This document shows, piece by piece, positions 22,968-35,407 of a stretch of 64,000 bases of DNA. How positions within the stretch are numbered: position 1 is the stretch's first letter; each line of letters starts with the position of its first letter. The DNA is taken from assembly GCA_030248065.1 (NCBI GenBank), contig JASAMV010004486.1, positions 1-64,000 on the forward strand, written 5' to 3'. A model generated the notes under the pieces. It was not told where the DNA came from and did no database searches. It saw nothing but the letters and a program-made list of their open reading frames with translations. Origin of the DNA: Rhynchonema sp. JSB1_4 (Eukaryota; Nematoda; Chromadorea; Monhysterida; Xyalidae). The translations under genes and the position numbers were made by a program.

Positions 22968-25900
22968 TCAATTTGAAGTTTCAGCCTGGGGCAAGAGGGT
23001 TTCGTTCTGTCCCATGTATCTGGCCTTGAAATCTTCAAAGTCGTCTTCCTTGTCCTCCTCTTTGTCAAAAACCGAGTAGATGGTCAGTAAGTGGCGATGT
23101 TTGACCTCCAACGGATCCAATGGTCTGTCGCCCCAGCAGTACGACAGTGGAACACCTGTGATCGGAACTATGTTTGTATAGGTGAGATTGGTACGGGACT
23201 CGGATTTCGGATTGCAAGTTTGGGCAACAGAGAAATTCAGGTCCATCACGATCGCCTAGCCCGGGTGTGAATCGGTTCAGCTTAGTCATGGAATCGAAGT
23301 TGCATAACGAGCGGTCCTCACTTAAATACGGAGTGCCGAGATCCGTAGCAAGTCGAATAAGTGCGATTCGATCACCAAATTTGATAGCGCCTTAAGAATC
23401 GACAAAATAACTACTGGTTGTCAGCATCGGGATTGGTGTCTAGCATTCAGGCCCAGGATGCAACGCGCACAGTAGATTGGTTTATGACAGTTTAAAGGCA
23501 CCGCGACGGAACAACAAAATGACATCGTCGTGGACCGCCGGGCAACAGTCACCTCTTCACTAGGTATACCGTTATAGACCCAACCAACAAAATACACCCA
23601 CCAATAATTAGTACCACCAGAATGCCAACTAGCGGGAAGAAATAGGTCGATAGTCGAAATATGAGTGGCGTGTTTGGATCTCCGTAGATGCCAACGTCAG
23701 GCTGTCGGGGGTCTTGCCAGGCTTCGAGCTGCAAACAACACAGTTGTATATCTTTTCTGCAGATTTGAATTGATATACAGCACATACTGTATGTGGGGAT
23801 ACGTTTTTATTTTTCCGGAAATTTTTCCAAGTGGCAACTTTTGGGAAAAACACGGTTTTTTTTTCAAAAATTCCCGAAATATTTTCATGGATTACGAAAG
23901 GATGTTGTCAAAACTAATGTAAATCGGTGCTAAACAGTTTAAAACGAGCACTTTTTAATCTCCAAGTGCATTTTAGCATGTTTCAGGCCATTTCCCGACA
24001 AAATTTTCTCCAAAACAGGCGTTTTTGGACCATGGATATCCTTAAGTACTGGAAAAATATTCGGAAGAAAACGTTTTTTTTTCGAAAAAAACGGTTTTTT
24101 TCCAAAAACATATTTTGCGGAAAAATACGCAAGTATAGCTCAAAAACATCAGCTTAATACTAGTCTTAGCATGGATTCTTAGGCTCAACGGTCAACGCGA
24201 TTTCCCACACGGATCAATTGCAAAAACCGACCCCGGTGTAATTGGCACAACTATCGTTGGCAGCCATTCTGTACATCCTGTACGGTTTGTAGATCACCGA
24301 CCCCAACGCCACACCGAATGCACAAACAACGGACACAGCCAATCCAACATAGGCGCCGTGCTTGTTGGCTCGGGGGAACAACAGACCCAGGAAGAATAGA
24401 CCGACCAGAGGGCCAGCGCACGAACCAATTAGGGTGAAGGCGGCCTGCGACAGGGTTGTTGATTTGAAAAAGGTGGTCGTTAATAAAAAAATGAAAAGGC
24501 AAGTAATTTTTCTCAACCATTATTTGGTCTTACTGGAAATGAAGCGGTAGCTGAAAATTAGCCTGGTCTTTTTCCTGCCGTAGCATCGTGATATTGCATC
24601 ACCAGTGGTTATTGTTGGGCTCAGGATCCCCACAATTCCTTTTGTAAACGACGCTTAGTATGAGCCCGATTTGAGGGTCAACGAAACTTTTTGAAGTCCC
24701 AATCGCGCGAAAACGCGTTATCGTGTTATATGAAGCAAAATTTGCTCAGCCAAGGCAAGTTGCGAGTTATGTTTCTCAGAAATAAACTCCGATTTGAGTT
24801 CACAATTGAACTGACCTGGTCAAGTTCAGTGGGTGAGGGCAAAACATTCTCACATTAATTTTCAATCAAAAATCTAGTCACCAGACGCAGTGTCCATTGA
24901 AAGCCAACTAACAGCAATAATGCCCCCCATCGGTCCGGCCAGAAACGCGAGTCCTGTTCCAACCACACCGAACGTCAAAACGAGGCACTTGTTCAGCAGC
25001 GTTTTCTTGTCCTCCGTCCATCTGTGCTAAAATTATGACCCGCATACAGTGAGTTTAGTTGCCATGACTTTCAGGCAGTGAAACATCAGCTTGCCTGATA
25101 TCTGGCGCTGAAAAAATCCTGCCAGCAGACGGCCGCCTGTGAGTTGATGCCCGATGAGACCGAACTCAATGTGGAACTGAACAGACACGCCAGGAACAGA
25201 CCTGGCAGACCCGGGATGGTACCTGAAACATTAGGTATTCAATACATTGGTCCTCAATCGCGGGAAACAAGCGATTTTTACATCAGGATTTATGTTCGGA
25301 TGAGGTCTACATTGGCCATGTGCCGGCAGCCTAGCCGGATGAGCGTTTCTCTCACGCACGTGCTTTAGCAGATATGATTTGCCTTTCACCCGCGTCACTT
25401 ACTATTCTCGGACCCCTCAAAAACGGCGCTCATAACTCACGCAGCGTCCGCACGGCAAACACAATGACCAATTGGTCGCCTTTGTACTCGTTTGTGTCCA
25501 AGTAGTCACAAATCGGATAGAAGTAGGCCAACATGATGACGCCGATGAAGCACGCAATTGAGCCGAGAATCACGAAACCCGGGATTGTGATCGCCGCTAC
25601 GGCACTGCAAATTGAAGTTCATTTTTGTGCGATCTCTGCTCACGACCAAGACATGTATTTTTGGCTGAAATCAGGTCTACTGTAATTGATTAAGACCTGA
25701 TGGGCAGCTCTGGAGTGAAATGGGGCTGGGCCTGAATACGTTTCTTCCTCAATTCCCAGCATTCATTCCAAACGCACTTCGACCGCCATCTAACCGTGAA
25801 GCATTCAATGTGGGCATCGAGCAGTAGCGTTGGATGGCCATCTGGTTCAGACCGTATAGCGACATCCACATGGAGAACGCGCCGAGGGTTGATGCCCAGC

Positions 25901-28800
25901 CGGAATTGTACTGGAAACCGTGTGAATTGTATGCTTTTTTGGAAAAGCGCATTGAATCGTGCATTGTGGAAACACTGGAACAATGGAAAAGCATTGTGCT
26001 TTTTATACGTATCCGTTTTCAGTCGGCAAACGGGCGGTGCATCAGGTGATCATCAATGCGATATTGCACGAGAAAGACCACGCCGATCGATATCGAGCTT
26101 GTTGACTGGACACGGCTCCGTCACGCGCGATCTTGCATTTTAGGTTTATTGAGATTTAGCGGCGTTGCGAATTTCGAACAGCGTAAAAGTTGGCCCCGGT
26201 CGAAACAAATTTCACGCTGGCAGGAAACACCACAGTCGCTGGTTCTCTCCACACCCTTGATACAAAATCAAGTTTGCAAAAATCAATACAAAAATGCATG
26301 ATGCAAGTTTGATGTCGGCCCAGCCCAAGTTCAGTGTTGTCCTACCGTTGCCCATCGTAACTTGGGCGATTCGATGCCACGGTGCCATATTGTAAATTTT
26401 TAAATTCACTGCCGTGCACCAGAATACGCTCCACAGTTAATGTCCACGCCTAAACCGTAAACAATTAACAAACGCGCAGTTCTGACACATTGCACACCGC
26501 TGCCTGGCAAGCTGCGTTGTTTGTGTTTGCTGTCCGAATATTTCAACAGTTGATTTACGAGTTTAGACGATGGGTGTACCTCACTGCGATTTGGGAAATT
26601 TCTATATCACAACGAGCAAGGCTAAGGTGCCATAATCGAAGCAGATGGCACCCGACCAGATGACCCTGTTCACGGTAGCTCTTCGGTGTCGGCAAGCGTC
26701 TGGGGTGCTGAAGGCCAGCCAACCGGCATGTGGGGGGGGGCGCTTACCAGCTGTGCGATTTCGCGTCCGGACTGCGGATTGATTCTGTCGTGCCCCTTCC
26801 ACTTTATACTACTTTCGCAGCACAATCCCTACTTTTTGCCACACATCCAGGGTTGGATTAAAAAATATTTATTATCGAACTTTTTAAAAAAAAAACGTTT
26901 AAAAATTTAACGAAAAAAATGAAAAAAGAATAAAAAAGTGGACTTACATTCTAAAATTTTAAAATAAAAAAAGTGGCTAACTTTTTTAAAAAAAATTTTT
27001 TTTACAAAATTGTTTTACTTTTTTTTAATCCAACCCTGCACACATCACACCAGGAACGGTATATACCTGAAACGGGTTCGGACTCCAGTTCGTCAGCGGT
27101 TGAAAGCGACCCAATTCTGCGGCGGTGTTCCAAACGTTGTCTATACCACCCGAGTCCGAAACTCCTTTGACAATCATGATAATCACACCAGCGTACATGA
27201 ATAGTGCCTGAAACAGGGATGGAAGGTGTGAGGTCAGGTCCAAGTGTGAGACTCAGGCAAATCGGCTGAAAATTGCGATGATATGCGCTTACCTGAAGTG
27301 TATCGGCCCAGACAACGGCTTTCAGGCCGCCGATGGTTGTGTAAAGCGTACAAAGAGCACCAATTGCCTGAATTATTTCTCACATTTCTTATTATTCATG
27401 GTTCGTGAAACGGCACACAAACTTCATAAAACCGCGACCAACCAAAATGAATGGCCAGGTCGGCTCCCCGCTGACCCCAGCCAGTGCGACGGCAGGCGCG
27501 TATAGCACAACGGCCATGTAGAACTGTGTGTTGATCAGGAACACAGCTGCAGCTAGACGTCTGAAATCTTGTGAAGAACAAACTGTGGCTCAACGAATTA
27601 GGCGAAAGCTAGATTAGCTAGCTCAGCGAAGTGCAGTGTATTTATTAGATCCAATGGTAGTCAGCTGTGTACTTCGCGTATAAGACTTCATCCGTGCCCG
27701 TTTGTGTATTATACCTGAGAACGAGTGATCCGAATCTGTGCTCAAAGTATTCGTACACGCTCACTGGCTGCAGACGGTAGAAGATCGGAATGAAGAACAC
27801 ACCACTCACAGCTAACGTCACCGCGCCCGAACAGTAGTAGATCCAGAATAACAGACCTGGAATGCTGCGTATGAAGCAGAGACATATTGACTCGAACTGC
27901 TAAAATGAAGACATGGCAACAAAAGTGCCGAATCTCCACAAAACGGCAGTAAATCGACTTTTCGATCACTGTCTTGTCCGCTTTGCAGGTTTCCTGGACA
28001 GTACATCCTACTGTAAAGCCAAATCATATTTATACATAGGCGTTAGACTAAGTTCGTGTGTGGACCAATGGTACAGTCGTCAACCGAAGTGGTCAACTGT
28101 GTCGTCCAGCCATAAATTACACATGTGAGGGTTGACAATAAGAGTAGACGATCCTCAGTTGACACGATCTATATGTACTGTATGTGGTGAGGTGAGCCAT
28201 GTAGAATGACTAGGATGAACAGCATAAGATTGGGCCGACCTCTTTGATAGACCTCGGCTGGCGTGCCCAGCATGGTGACCCCGGACAGGAACGTGGTCAC
28301 CAACGACAGGGCGACGGGCACAATTGGCATCTGACGACCGCCCAGCAGAAAATCTAAAGTGGCCGTCGATGTGGTGCTGGAAGAATGTTGTTGTGTGTGT
28401 GTGTTGTTGCAGTTCGTTCATGTTTGCACAGGTATACTGTATAATTATACGCAGTTCGTGTATGTTCTTGTGTGGACTTCCGACAGGTGCACCCACCACC
28501 CGTCTGTGAAAGAAAGGCAGGCTCGACGTAAACGGTCAACCAAAAAGCGCATATTGCGATACTAGTCATATTCCACAATATTCCTCCTCTTCAGCCGTAT
28601 TCCGCAAACGCAGCTACTGTGTATAACTTATTCAACCTCTAAATCCAAGTTCATTGACACTCAACTGACCCCTTCTGCTTGTGTCGTCTCTCGGTGAGCC
28701 AGGCACGAATGGCGTAGTAGATTCCAACCCCAACCGACAGACCGAGGAACAGTGCGAAGATGATGTAATCCAACAGCACGAAACCACCTTCTTCCTTCAT
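22968..28800 (-). CDS. SLC5 sodium/solute symporter
   Basis: Plasma-membrane sodium-coupled transporter of the SLC5 family, closest in my reading to the SMCT/SMVT group (SLC5A6/A8/A12); substrate not determined. Thirteen exons: 28800-28670, 28376-28240, 27856-27715, 27560-27443, 27367-27293, 27207-27067, 25910-25795, 25604-25441, 25222-25095, 25026-24912 (one edge +/-1), 24444-24232, 23728-23553 and 23124-22968, giving 603 aa (SLC5A8 is 610). Landmarks: [75 protein letters not shown] with [10 protein letters not shown], and [14 protein letters not shown]. There are about 13 TM segments. Exon 9 uses a GC donor (CAG|GCAAGC). The cytoplasmic tail is acidic ([12 protein letters not shown]). The exon 12/13 junction was chosen to keep phase and is the least certain. 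Confidence 0.9.
25079..25088 (-). promoter_or_regulatory. TGATGTTTCA motif copy 11
   Basis: Exact copy starting six bases into the SLC5 intron that follows exon 9, directly after the unusual GC donor. Confidence 0.5.
26398..26615. repeat. MITE family C, copy 1
   Basis: Arms contain AAATTCACTGCCGTGCAC and ATAGTTAATGTCC-type sequence. It shares these with the copies at about 33412-33640 and 35197-35407. It lies in SLC5 intron 6. Confidence 0.7.
26848..27038. mobile_element. hAT-like MITE family B, copy 2
   Basis: Ends CAGGGTTGG...CCAACCCTG with a perfect 8-bp duplication CACACATC (26840-26847 and 27039-27046). It is in SLC5 intron 6, ending about 30 bp from the donor of exon 6. Internal sequence is A/T homopolymers. 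Confidence 0.9.
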
Positions 28801-29916
28801 TCTTGCACAAGTAGTTGAGCAGTATCGCTATAATCAGCTATATTTTTGGAAATTTAGAAACAATGAATAATGTTCTCCCCCCATTGTCTTGTTGACGGAA
28901 AACGTTGTTTTGGGTAACGATAACACAACGAGAATGTTCTTGCATGCTATATAATGTTTAGAAGCACGCGTTTCTGTAACACAAGTCCTGTTGGTCAACG
29001 TCTATCTGTGTGATAAACACCTTTTCGGCTTATCATTTATGTGCAACAACCGCGTGCGGCGAAGGGCTGTTCTTAAGTTTGTTTCTTGTGGGTTCTGTTT
29101 ACGCCCCGAAGATAGTAAACAGGTTTAAGTGCGTCATGCGTTATTCTAGTGCCAGTGATACAGACATTACAGATCGCACGAGCATTGGGCACCAAAATTT
29201 TACGACGTTTTCAGCTGGACCTGAACAGACTTTCTTCGTTCTTGCACATGTTACCCGACGAAACAGAACGCTGAAAAAGCTGCTCGGGCACTCGAAAACA
29301 GGTTGGGTGGTCTTGTTCCCAGACTGGTTGCAAGGCAAAAAGACGTTCCAAGCGTGCAGGCACTCGTTCTTGGATGAATCGAGGTCCAATTGACACTCAG
29401 AATGCCAACACAGACTGACAGGCCCTAAAATTGTCATGTTACAAGGTTTCATCTTGTCATCCAAATAGGCCAAACCCAATTGCGGCCATTAGGACAAAGC
29501 CGACCATAAAAACAACAAGCCGCAAACAAAGCACAAAAAACTGGGGTACACATCGCTGCACCGCTGGGCTGCGCGGGCATGCTAATTTAGGATTACCACC
29601 GTCTTTGTTGGTGACGGACATGCATTCATTTCAAGGCTATGGTCTGTTTCCGAGATTGTTTAGAGTTTAGCGCATGAACAAGCAAGGCAAAAGATTCTTT
29701 AAGCCAAGAAAATTATGCACACGTCATGATAAGCTGTTTTCGCAGTATCAGGAAGAACACGGGGAAGCTGATTTTCTTGTGAATCGAATTACGTACAAAA
29801 CTTAAAGATGAGCATGACAAGCCTGTCGTGTTTTTTTCCGAAACGGTAATATCAAGTTTTTTTAGACTGAACAAAGGCTACGATGTTGTGTATATGACGA
29901 TAACAACAAGGACAAG
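28801..29916. other. Intergenic region, mostly unassigned
   Basis: Promoter side of the SLC5 gene. It contains a weak Cys-rich candidate exon on the minus strand (listed separately), and the plus-strand open frame across the same bases has no recognisable features. Otherwise nothing is supported. Confidence 0.4.
29255..29424 (-). CDS. Candidate Cys-rich exon (weak)
   Basis: Open stretch bounded by an acceptor (ACAATTTTAG) and a donor (GTAACA). It encodes a Cys-rich, N-glycosylation-bearing segment (SLCWHSECQLD, LPCNQSGNKTTQ, FECPSSFFS) that would suit a secreted protein. I could not join it in phase to a start or end exon, so it may be chance or part of a gene I have not resolved. Confidence 0.25.
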
Positions 29917-31320
29917 ATGAGACTATTTCTTGTGCCGCTGGTTTTCTTTAACAATGATAAAATTCACTTTCCTTGGCCTGACTTTCAACACTCGAAGTTG
30001 CCGCCTTACGTAATTGACATTAAACTGCCGGAAATTGAAACGGCGGTTAATGGGTCGTGCAAAAACAACGGAACTGCTGTTAAAATTGGCGCAAGGTTTG
30101 TTTGGCGGGATAATGTGTTCGACCACATTACTGATTATTCCCAGTTTCCATTATTAGTTATAGGAAGTTTTTTGTTTTGTGGTCATGCTGGAAATTCATG
30201 ATTTAGAGACAAGCTTGACGAGATTAGCTGGTCTTCAAGCTCGTAGGACCCTGTCGCTAACGTGTGGTGTGCTGTGTTGGCAAAATTACAATTCGTGTGG
30301 CGACTCTGTTATATAGAAACTCGCCAGTTTGCTGAAGCGTGCGGCTTTTTCCACCCAACGCTCAACTGAACTCTTCATACACTCCATTTCGTGAATTCTA
30401 CCCACAGATTTTTCAGTCAGTTCGCTAGACTCTCTGTTCCACGCAGCTGAATTGATTTTCGCCCCGATTCGCTACCGATTTTTGTGACGCACGCATGTTT
30501 TGGGAATTTACGCACTGAGTTGGAGAGCGTAATCAAATACACTGTTGCGCAACCGCCCCCGGTGGCGCTTTCGAGAATTTGGGCCAATATGGCACATCCA
30601 TGCGCAGGGTCGCCTGTCGCTGCCTTCCCAACTGGACAGGGCCTCGTTGTGAGCGAATCGTTTGCGAAGACAACGGAGATCCCAGCCCCGACCATCAGTC
30701 CTGTTTCTGCAGGTCAGAAGGCGTGTGTTTGTGTGTCATGTTACATTTTCGTTGGATGTATACGCTGCTTTCAGTCTTGGGTTTGCGTCCAATCGATGTA
30801 CCATATCTCTCCAAATATATGTGTGTACACATTCAGGTTTCCGTATAAAGGGCTCTACTGCGAGCGAAACGCCAGCGCAATGCCGGTGAACTTTTGGCAG
30901 GTTCGCGCAGCAGCACGGTGATATATGCTATAAATTTTAGCATAGTTTTGAAAAGAAACGATTGTTTTAGTACCAAACATTAATTGTTCTGCTGATTGAT
31001 CTGCACATGACTGCCTTTCTGTTGACAGGTTCCTGCTGTGATACTTTCCGTTGGCGTTTTGTGGTCCATGATAGCGGTAACGGCTTTGGTTTGTGAGCAG
31101 GTTCGTATGTGGAGCACCCATTGACAGCCATGGTGGCGTAAATATATGTTTTCACCGATTCACTGCTGCTTATTGACAGTATCAAAAGAATTGCCCGAGA
31201 ACTTGTCAAGAACGGCGTGGTTTATTTTCTACAACGGTGATTCCCGACGTACATTCCTTTGTTGGAAACTCGGGAAGCTCGGAGCTGACGAATATGTTAC
31301 TTATCAAAATCAAAAGATAG
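29917..31320 (+). CDS. Single-pass membrane protein with EGF-like repeats
   Basis: Five exons in consistent phase: 29917-30095, 30608-30712, 30837-30900, 31029-31100 and 31180-31320, giving 186 aa. A short hydrophobic N-terminus (MRLFLVPLVFF) could be a signal peptide. Two EGF-like modules follow across exons 1-3 (CKNNGTAV, then ACRCLPNWTGPRCE; then VCEDNG, CFC and YKGLYCE). Exon 4 encodes one TM helix (VPAVILSVGVLWSMIAVTAL), and the last exon a 46-residue basic and polar tail. This layout suggests a cell-surface ligand or adhesion protein; no family is assigned. The N-terminal exon is the least certain, as an upstream exon may exist. A fragment of MITE D lies just before exon 2. Confidence 0.65.
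30484..30592. repeat. Fragment of MITE family D
   Basis: Resembles one end of the element at 34856-35140 (ACGCA.GCATGTTTTG..., TTACGCACTGAG, GAGAGCGTAA, GTTGCGCAACC, GAGAATTTGGGC). It ends about 16 bp before exon 2 of the EGF-like gene. Confidence 0.65.
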
Positions 31321-33411
31321 TTCCACTCTGCTAACTTTAAATATAATATGGATGTGCCAAACCTAAATATCATTCAAAAAGTTTACGAAATCCGGGCGCT
31401 CTTACCTCTTGTGCTACCATGACGTGTTAAAAATTTCTGCTTTATCTTTCTTTCAGATTTCGGGCAAAGTCAGCACAACTTGAATGATTTGAGATATCAA
31501 AAATTGCGTTTTCTCGTTCACGAAGTTTCGGTATACCTGATCAGGTATACCAAACTGGGACATTGGCCACATTGGGCAAGGGCTACTTATTGAGACCAAG
31601 TTGTATCTGAGTGGAACTAACACCTCTTTAGACGTTACGTGCCAGAAATGTCTAGCAATCTACATACCAAATTTATACATAATTCAGATGTGCGTGCGCG
31701 GGAGTCATTGTCGTCGCGGCTTAAGATGCCAATCAATGAGCACACGCATCGAAATATGTGCCTGTCTATGTCGAAGAAGCAAACTGGCAGACGCGAACAA
31801 ATCCACGCGCAGATTTATACAGTTTCGAAGTCGTGCCGCAAAAGTCAGCACGAGCGCTGCTGAATTTGTCTGACACGTTAGGTATAAGCACATTACAATG
31901 TGCAGTTTCATCCTAAATAAAGAGAAAAACATTTCTTTTAGTTTTGAATGTTCGTTTTGTCATGCTGAATTGCCTCGCTGAACTTTTTATTATTAGTCCG
32001 AATAATTTTATCAATGTTCGCGGACACATACAGTACTGCGCGTACCGTAGCTCGCGGTGACGCAACAGAAAATCTAGTCGGATCTTTTTTGGCTCTCGGT
32101 CAATCTTTTTGTCTGTTGACGACTTTGCTGGCCGGAAATATTTTATTTGTAATACATACACATGTCTCCACTGCGTTGTATATCGTATCGTAATCGTATC
32201 ACAAGTACTGTATGAAACGGGAGCACGGACAAAACAGCGGACGGGACAAAACTGCGCAGACAAAACAGTGGGAAACAAAACAGCCGGTTTCCATCATGTG
32301 TTTGGCTACCGCCAGAGTTTCCGCACGTAAAGCCTTAATTGGATCTATTTTTTCTAGACCAATCCAAGACATAGCCAAAATGCTTCAGGTCAAAGTACTA
32401 ACGACTAAAATATCGTACTTTTGGGATGTTTTTTGGGTTGTTTTAGCATGTTTGAATTCGGATGGTCATAACTGGATTCAAACAAGGTCGAAGAATTTGG
32501 CAAAATACTCATCAAGAAAGTCGCTATGTACTATGTCGCTATGTCTTGAAAGGACCCCATTTTCCGCTTGCAACACCCAGGGCTCTTAAGCGGAACGGTT
32601 CCACTCAAAGCCTCCAGGGACTCTAATTGGATGTTTTCTTTTCTTGTTCGAGGCCCATTTTCAACCAATTTCGACTTAGAGCCCCTGTTGCTCAAAGTGG
32701 AAAGCACCAGCATCTTCTATGTACGTACATATACATTGGGCTTGGACTTAGGCTTGGGGTTGAGCTGAGGCCTGCAGATTGTCCCCTACAAACATCTCAT
32801 TGTTTGGCGGCTGTTCTTTCGTCCCCTGCTGTTTTGTCCGCAACACACATGCGTGGTTGGATACCGTATGTAATTGCATTTGACACGCTCAGTTGTAGGA
32901 GCTGCTGGAGATTAGATTTTTGGCCATAATATTATCAAAGACGATTCCGTTCATTGACTTTCGATTAATTTGCTGGAGCTTTGAATACACGTCGCTGACG
33001 TAAGTCAATATCAGAAAGAGGAAGACTGAAAAAGATCGTTAAAAAATTCACCAAGGATGATGCGAGAGTGGTGTTGCGTTTCATTTGATTGGAGATTGCC
33101 ATATGCTGATTATGTACTGTGACTTTTGTAAACTCATTAACATAACCAGTGCTGCCTTAGCTGTAAATTTATAATAAATAGGTATTACGGTAATGAATTT
33201 CGAAGAAACGTAATGTACGTTTACGTAGGTATACATATGCAGTACCTATTCAAGCTTGGCCTTGTGTTCAAGAATTATTGAAGCTGCGTAGGCATCACGC
33301 AACGCCTATACAGGGTGGTCACCCACATTGACTAATTAAAACTGTACATTGTGACGTATGTAGAAGGTATTAATCTGCAGCGTCTTTTCTTGACTGCAGA
33401 GTTATTTTCTA
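31321..33411. other. Gene-free stretch with repeat family I
   Basis: No supported exon. Contains repeat family I copy 2 (about 32325-32705). Confidence 0.4.
32325..32705. repeat. Repeat family I, copy 2
   Basis: Shares with 10142-10615 the segments TTTTTTCTAGACC, 'CCAGGGCTCTTAAGCGGAA'-type blocks and the closing 'GAGCCC..TTGCTCAAAGTGG' region. Confidence 0.6.
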
Positions 33412-33640
33412 AATTTCCAAATTCGCTGCCGCACAGCAAAACACGGCCCATAGTTAATGTCACGTTCTAAACCCGAACGCCAACCACGCGCAGATCTGAA
33501 ACATTGCGTCTGGCCGGCTGGCAAGCTGCACGTGTGGCTGTTGCCCGAATCTTTCAAAACTTGACTTTCGGGTTTAGAACTTGACATTAACTATGGGGCG
33601 TATTTTACTGTGCGGCAGCGAATTTAGAAATTTACCATAC
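33412..33640. repeat. MITE family C, copy 2
   Basis: Inverted repeat: AAATTCGCTGCCGCACAGCA...CCCATAGTTAATGT on the left and its complement on the right. Confidence 0.8.
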
Positions 33641-33754
33641 CTGTTTGATAGAGAAGACACAAATCCGATCAAGCAGGCGTTTTCTGCCTTTGCTCGCACG
33701 TAATATTTTTCTTTCGCATTGTGACGAATGAGAACAAGGTGAACTACAGTGTAC

Positions 33755-34003
33755 CTTATACTCTGGCAATATTTTTGGGAGAAATTTTGCAAACGCGTTG
33801 CCTGATCCGTAAAGCGCACGCAGTTCGCGCAGCCAGCTGAGCTTCGTAGGATTTCGCAAATAACCTCGTTAGGGTTAGACTTGTGTGTTGAGTGGCTGGC
33901 AGTCACGTGACCCCTGCAGCTAACACACGCGGATGCGCTTTACGGATCAGGCAACGCGTTTTGAAAAGTTTCTCCCAAGAGAATTGTCCGAGTTATACAG
34001 GTG
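33755..34003. repeat. MITE family E, copy 1
   Basis: Arms contain GGGAGAAA.TTTTG and CGCGTTGCCTGATCCGTAAA, with the complement at the other end. It shares arms with 41976-42157 and ends just upstream of the candidate peptide gene. Confidence 0.8.
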
Positions 34004-34089
34004 TTCGTTCCTGACTGCTCACCAAGAAAGCCGATTTTAGAAACGAAGGCATACCACCGGCCATCAGATACATTTACGTCGCGGACAAA

Positions 34090-34814
34090 ATGGCCAAAAT
34101 AATGCTGATCACAATCGTGCTTTTCTGCTTAGTCGTTGCTGGACTGTCGACTGGCGGTAGGCACTTGGCATTACGAATTTACATACATCGTACCTGGCGA
34201 ATTTACGTGCAGTTCCGGGTGTTGCAGCAGATTAGCGTGTTAGCTGTTTAGCGGATTAGCGGGTTGCGGAATATAGGGCCTGCTTTATACGCATGCTTTT
34301 CCATTTATTGTGCAACGATTCAGTCTCGGGGCACAGGCCATTCAGGCACGGCCGATTCAGGCCCAACTGGAGCCTAAGCCTGAATCGGCCGGCCTGAAAA
34401 ACTGGGCCTCAATGGGTCGGGCCTGACCTTCCGGTCCTGAAAAGTCGCGGAATATTATCCGTTCACAATGGAAATTTGAAAAAAGGGATTAGCGAGTCTG
34501 CTCATGCGCGCCCGCTGACCCGCTAACCCGGCCGTAACAACAGCGTCGATTTGACGGAGAAGGGAAACATGTCAAAATACGTTCCTAAACATAATGTTTC
34601 TACAGTTTTCATACACGTGCACCTGTTTACAGACACCAACGGCCGTGCGAAGCGTCGCGGTATGTTTTTCTCGGGTGCGAACAGCCGACAGCGACAAGTG
34701 CATCAAATGTTGCGACAGCGTTATCGCGAGGCAAAGTCGAAGACGTATCCGACCAGTGATGACAAGGTGTTGATGGCACTGTTTGAACGACGCTGGGGGT
34801 TGGGACTGGGATAA
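34090..34814 (+). CDS. Candidate amidated-neuropeptide precursor
   Basis: Two exons in matching phase (34090-34156 and 34633-34814; phase-1 intron GTAGGC...TTTACAG), giving 82 aa. The N-terminus is a clear signal peptide (MAKIMLITIVLFCLVVAGLS). A dibasic or tribasic site AKRR follows at about residues 28-31, and the protein ends ERRWGLGLG. A terminal RR-x-G arrangement would release WGLGL and amidate it through the last Gly. Nematode neuropeptide-like proteins ending GxGx-Gly are known (for example MGLG- or GFG-ending NLPs), but I cannot name an orthologue. The remaining linker is Arg/Gln-rich. An acceptor-like GATTTTAG about 45 nt upstream of the ATG could be a trans-splice site. Confidence 0.55.
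34312..34455. repeat. Repeat family J, copy 2
   Basis: Same CAGGCCC/GGGCCTGA words and ends as 10888-11075. It lies in the intron of the candidate peptide gene. Confidence 0.75.
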
Positions 34815-34855
34815 AGTAGTAGCACAGTTTATTTGGTGATTGCAAGGAGGACACA

Positions 34856-35140
34856 ATGGCTCAAATTCTCGAAAGCGCAACCGCCGCGCGGGGGGTGGTT
34901 GCGCCCCCCCCCGAATTCAATGAATGATGAATTCATTGATTCAATCAACCAATGATGACAAATTCCAGCTGGCTGACCTGAATTCGTTGCGTGCTCACGC
35001 GAACAGCAGCGTTTTTTAACGTACGCATGTTTTGTTTGGGAGTACAAACAGAATTTACGCACCGAGCTGGAGAGCGTAAGATATATCCAACACACGGTTG
35101 CGCAACCCCCTCCCCTCGCGCTTTTGAGAATTTGGGCAAA
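34856..35140. repeat. MITE family D
   Basis: Ends CTCAAATTCTCGAAAGCGC and GCGCTTTTGAGAATTTGGGC are inverted repeats, and the interior has GC-rich runs. A fragment lies at 30484-30592. Confidence 0.75.
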
Positions 35141-35196
35141 TATCAATAAGAAGCGTTGAACCTCTGCTGGAGCGGTATTGATTCGGTTAGGTACAG

Positions 35197-35407
35197 CAAA
35201 TTTCTAAATTCATTGCCGTGCACTAAAATACGCCCCATAGTTAATGTCCGCGTCTGAACCCGAACGCCAACCACGCACAGTTCTGAAACATTGCGCGCAG
35301 GAAAGGTGCGTGTGTGTTTGCCGTCCGAATGTTTTAAGAGTTGATTTTCGGGTTTAGATTTTGGACACTAACTATGGGGCGCACCTCACTGCACGGCAAC
35401 GAATTCG
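35197..35407. repeat. MITE family C, copy 3
   Basis: Left arm AAATTCATTGCCGTGCACTA, then CCCATAGTTAATGTCC, with the complement on the right. A partial second copy runs on to about 35550. Confidence 0.75.
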
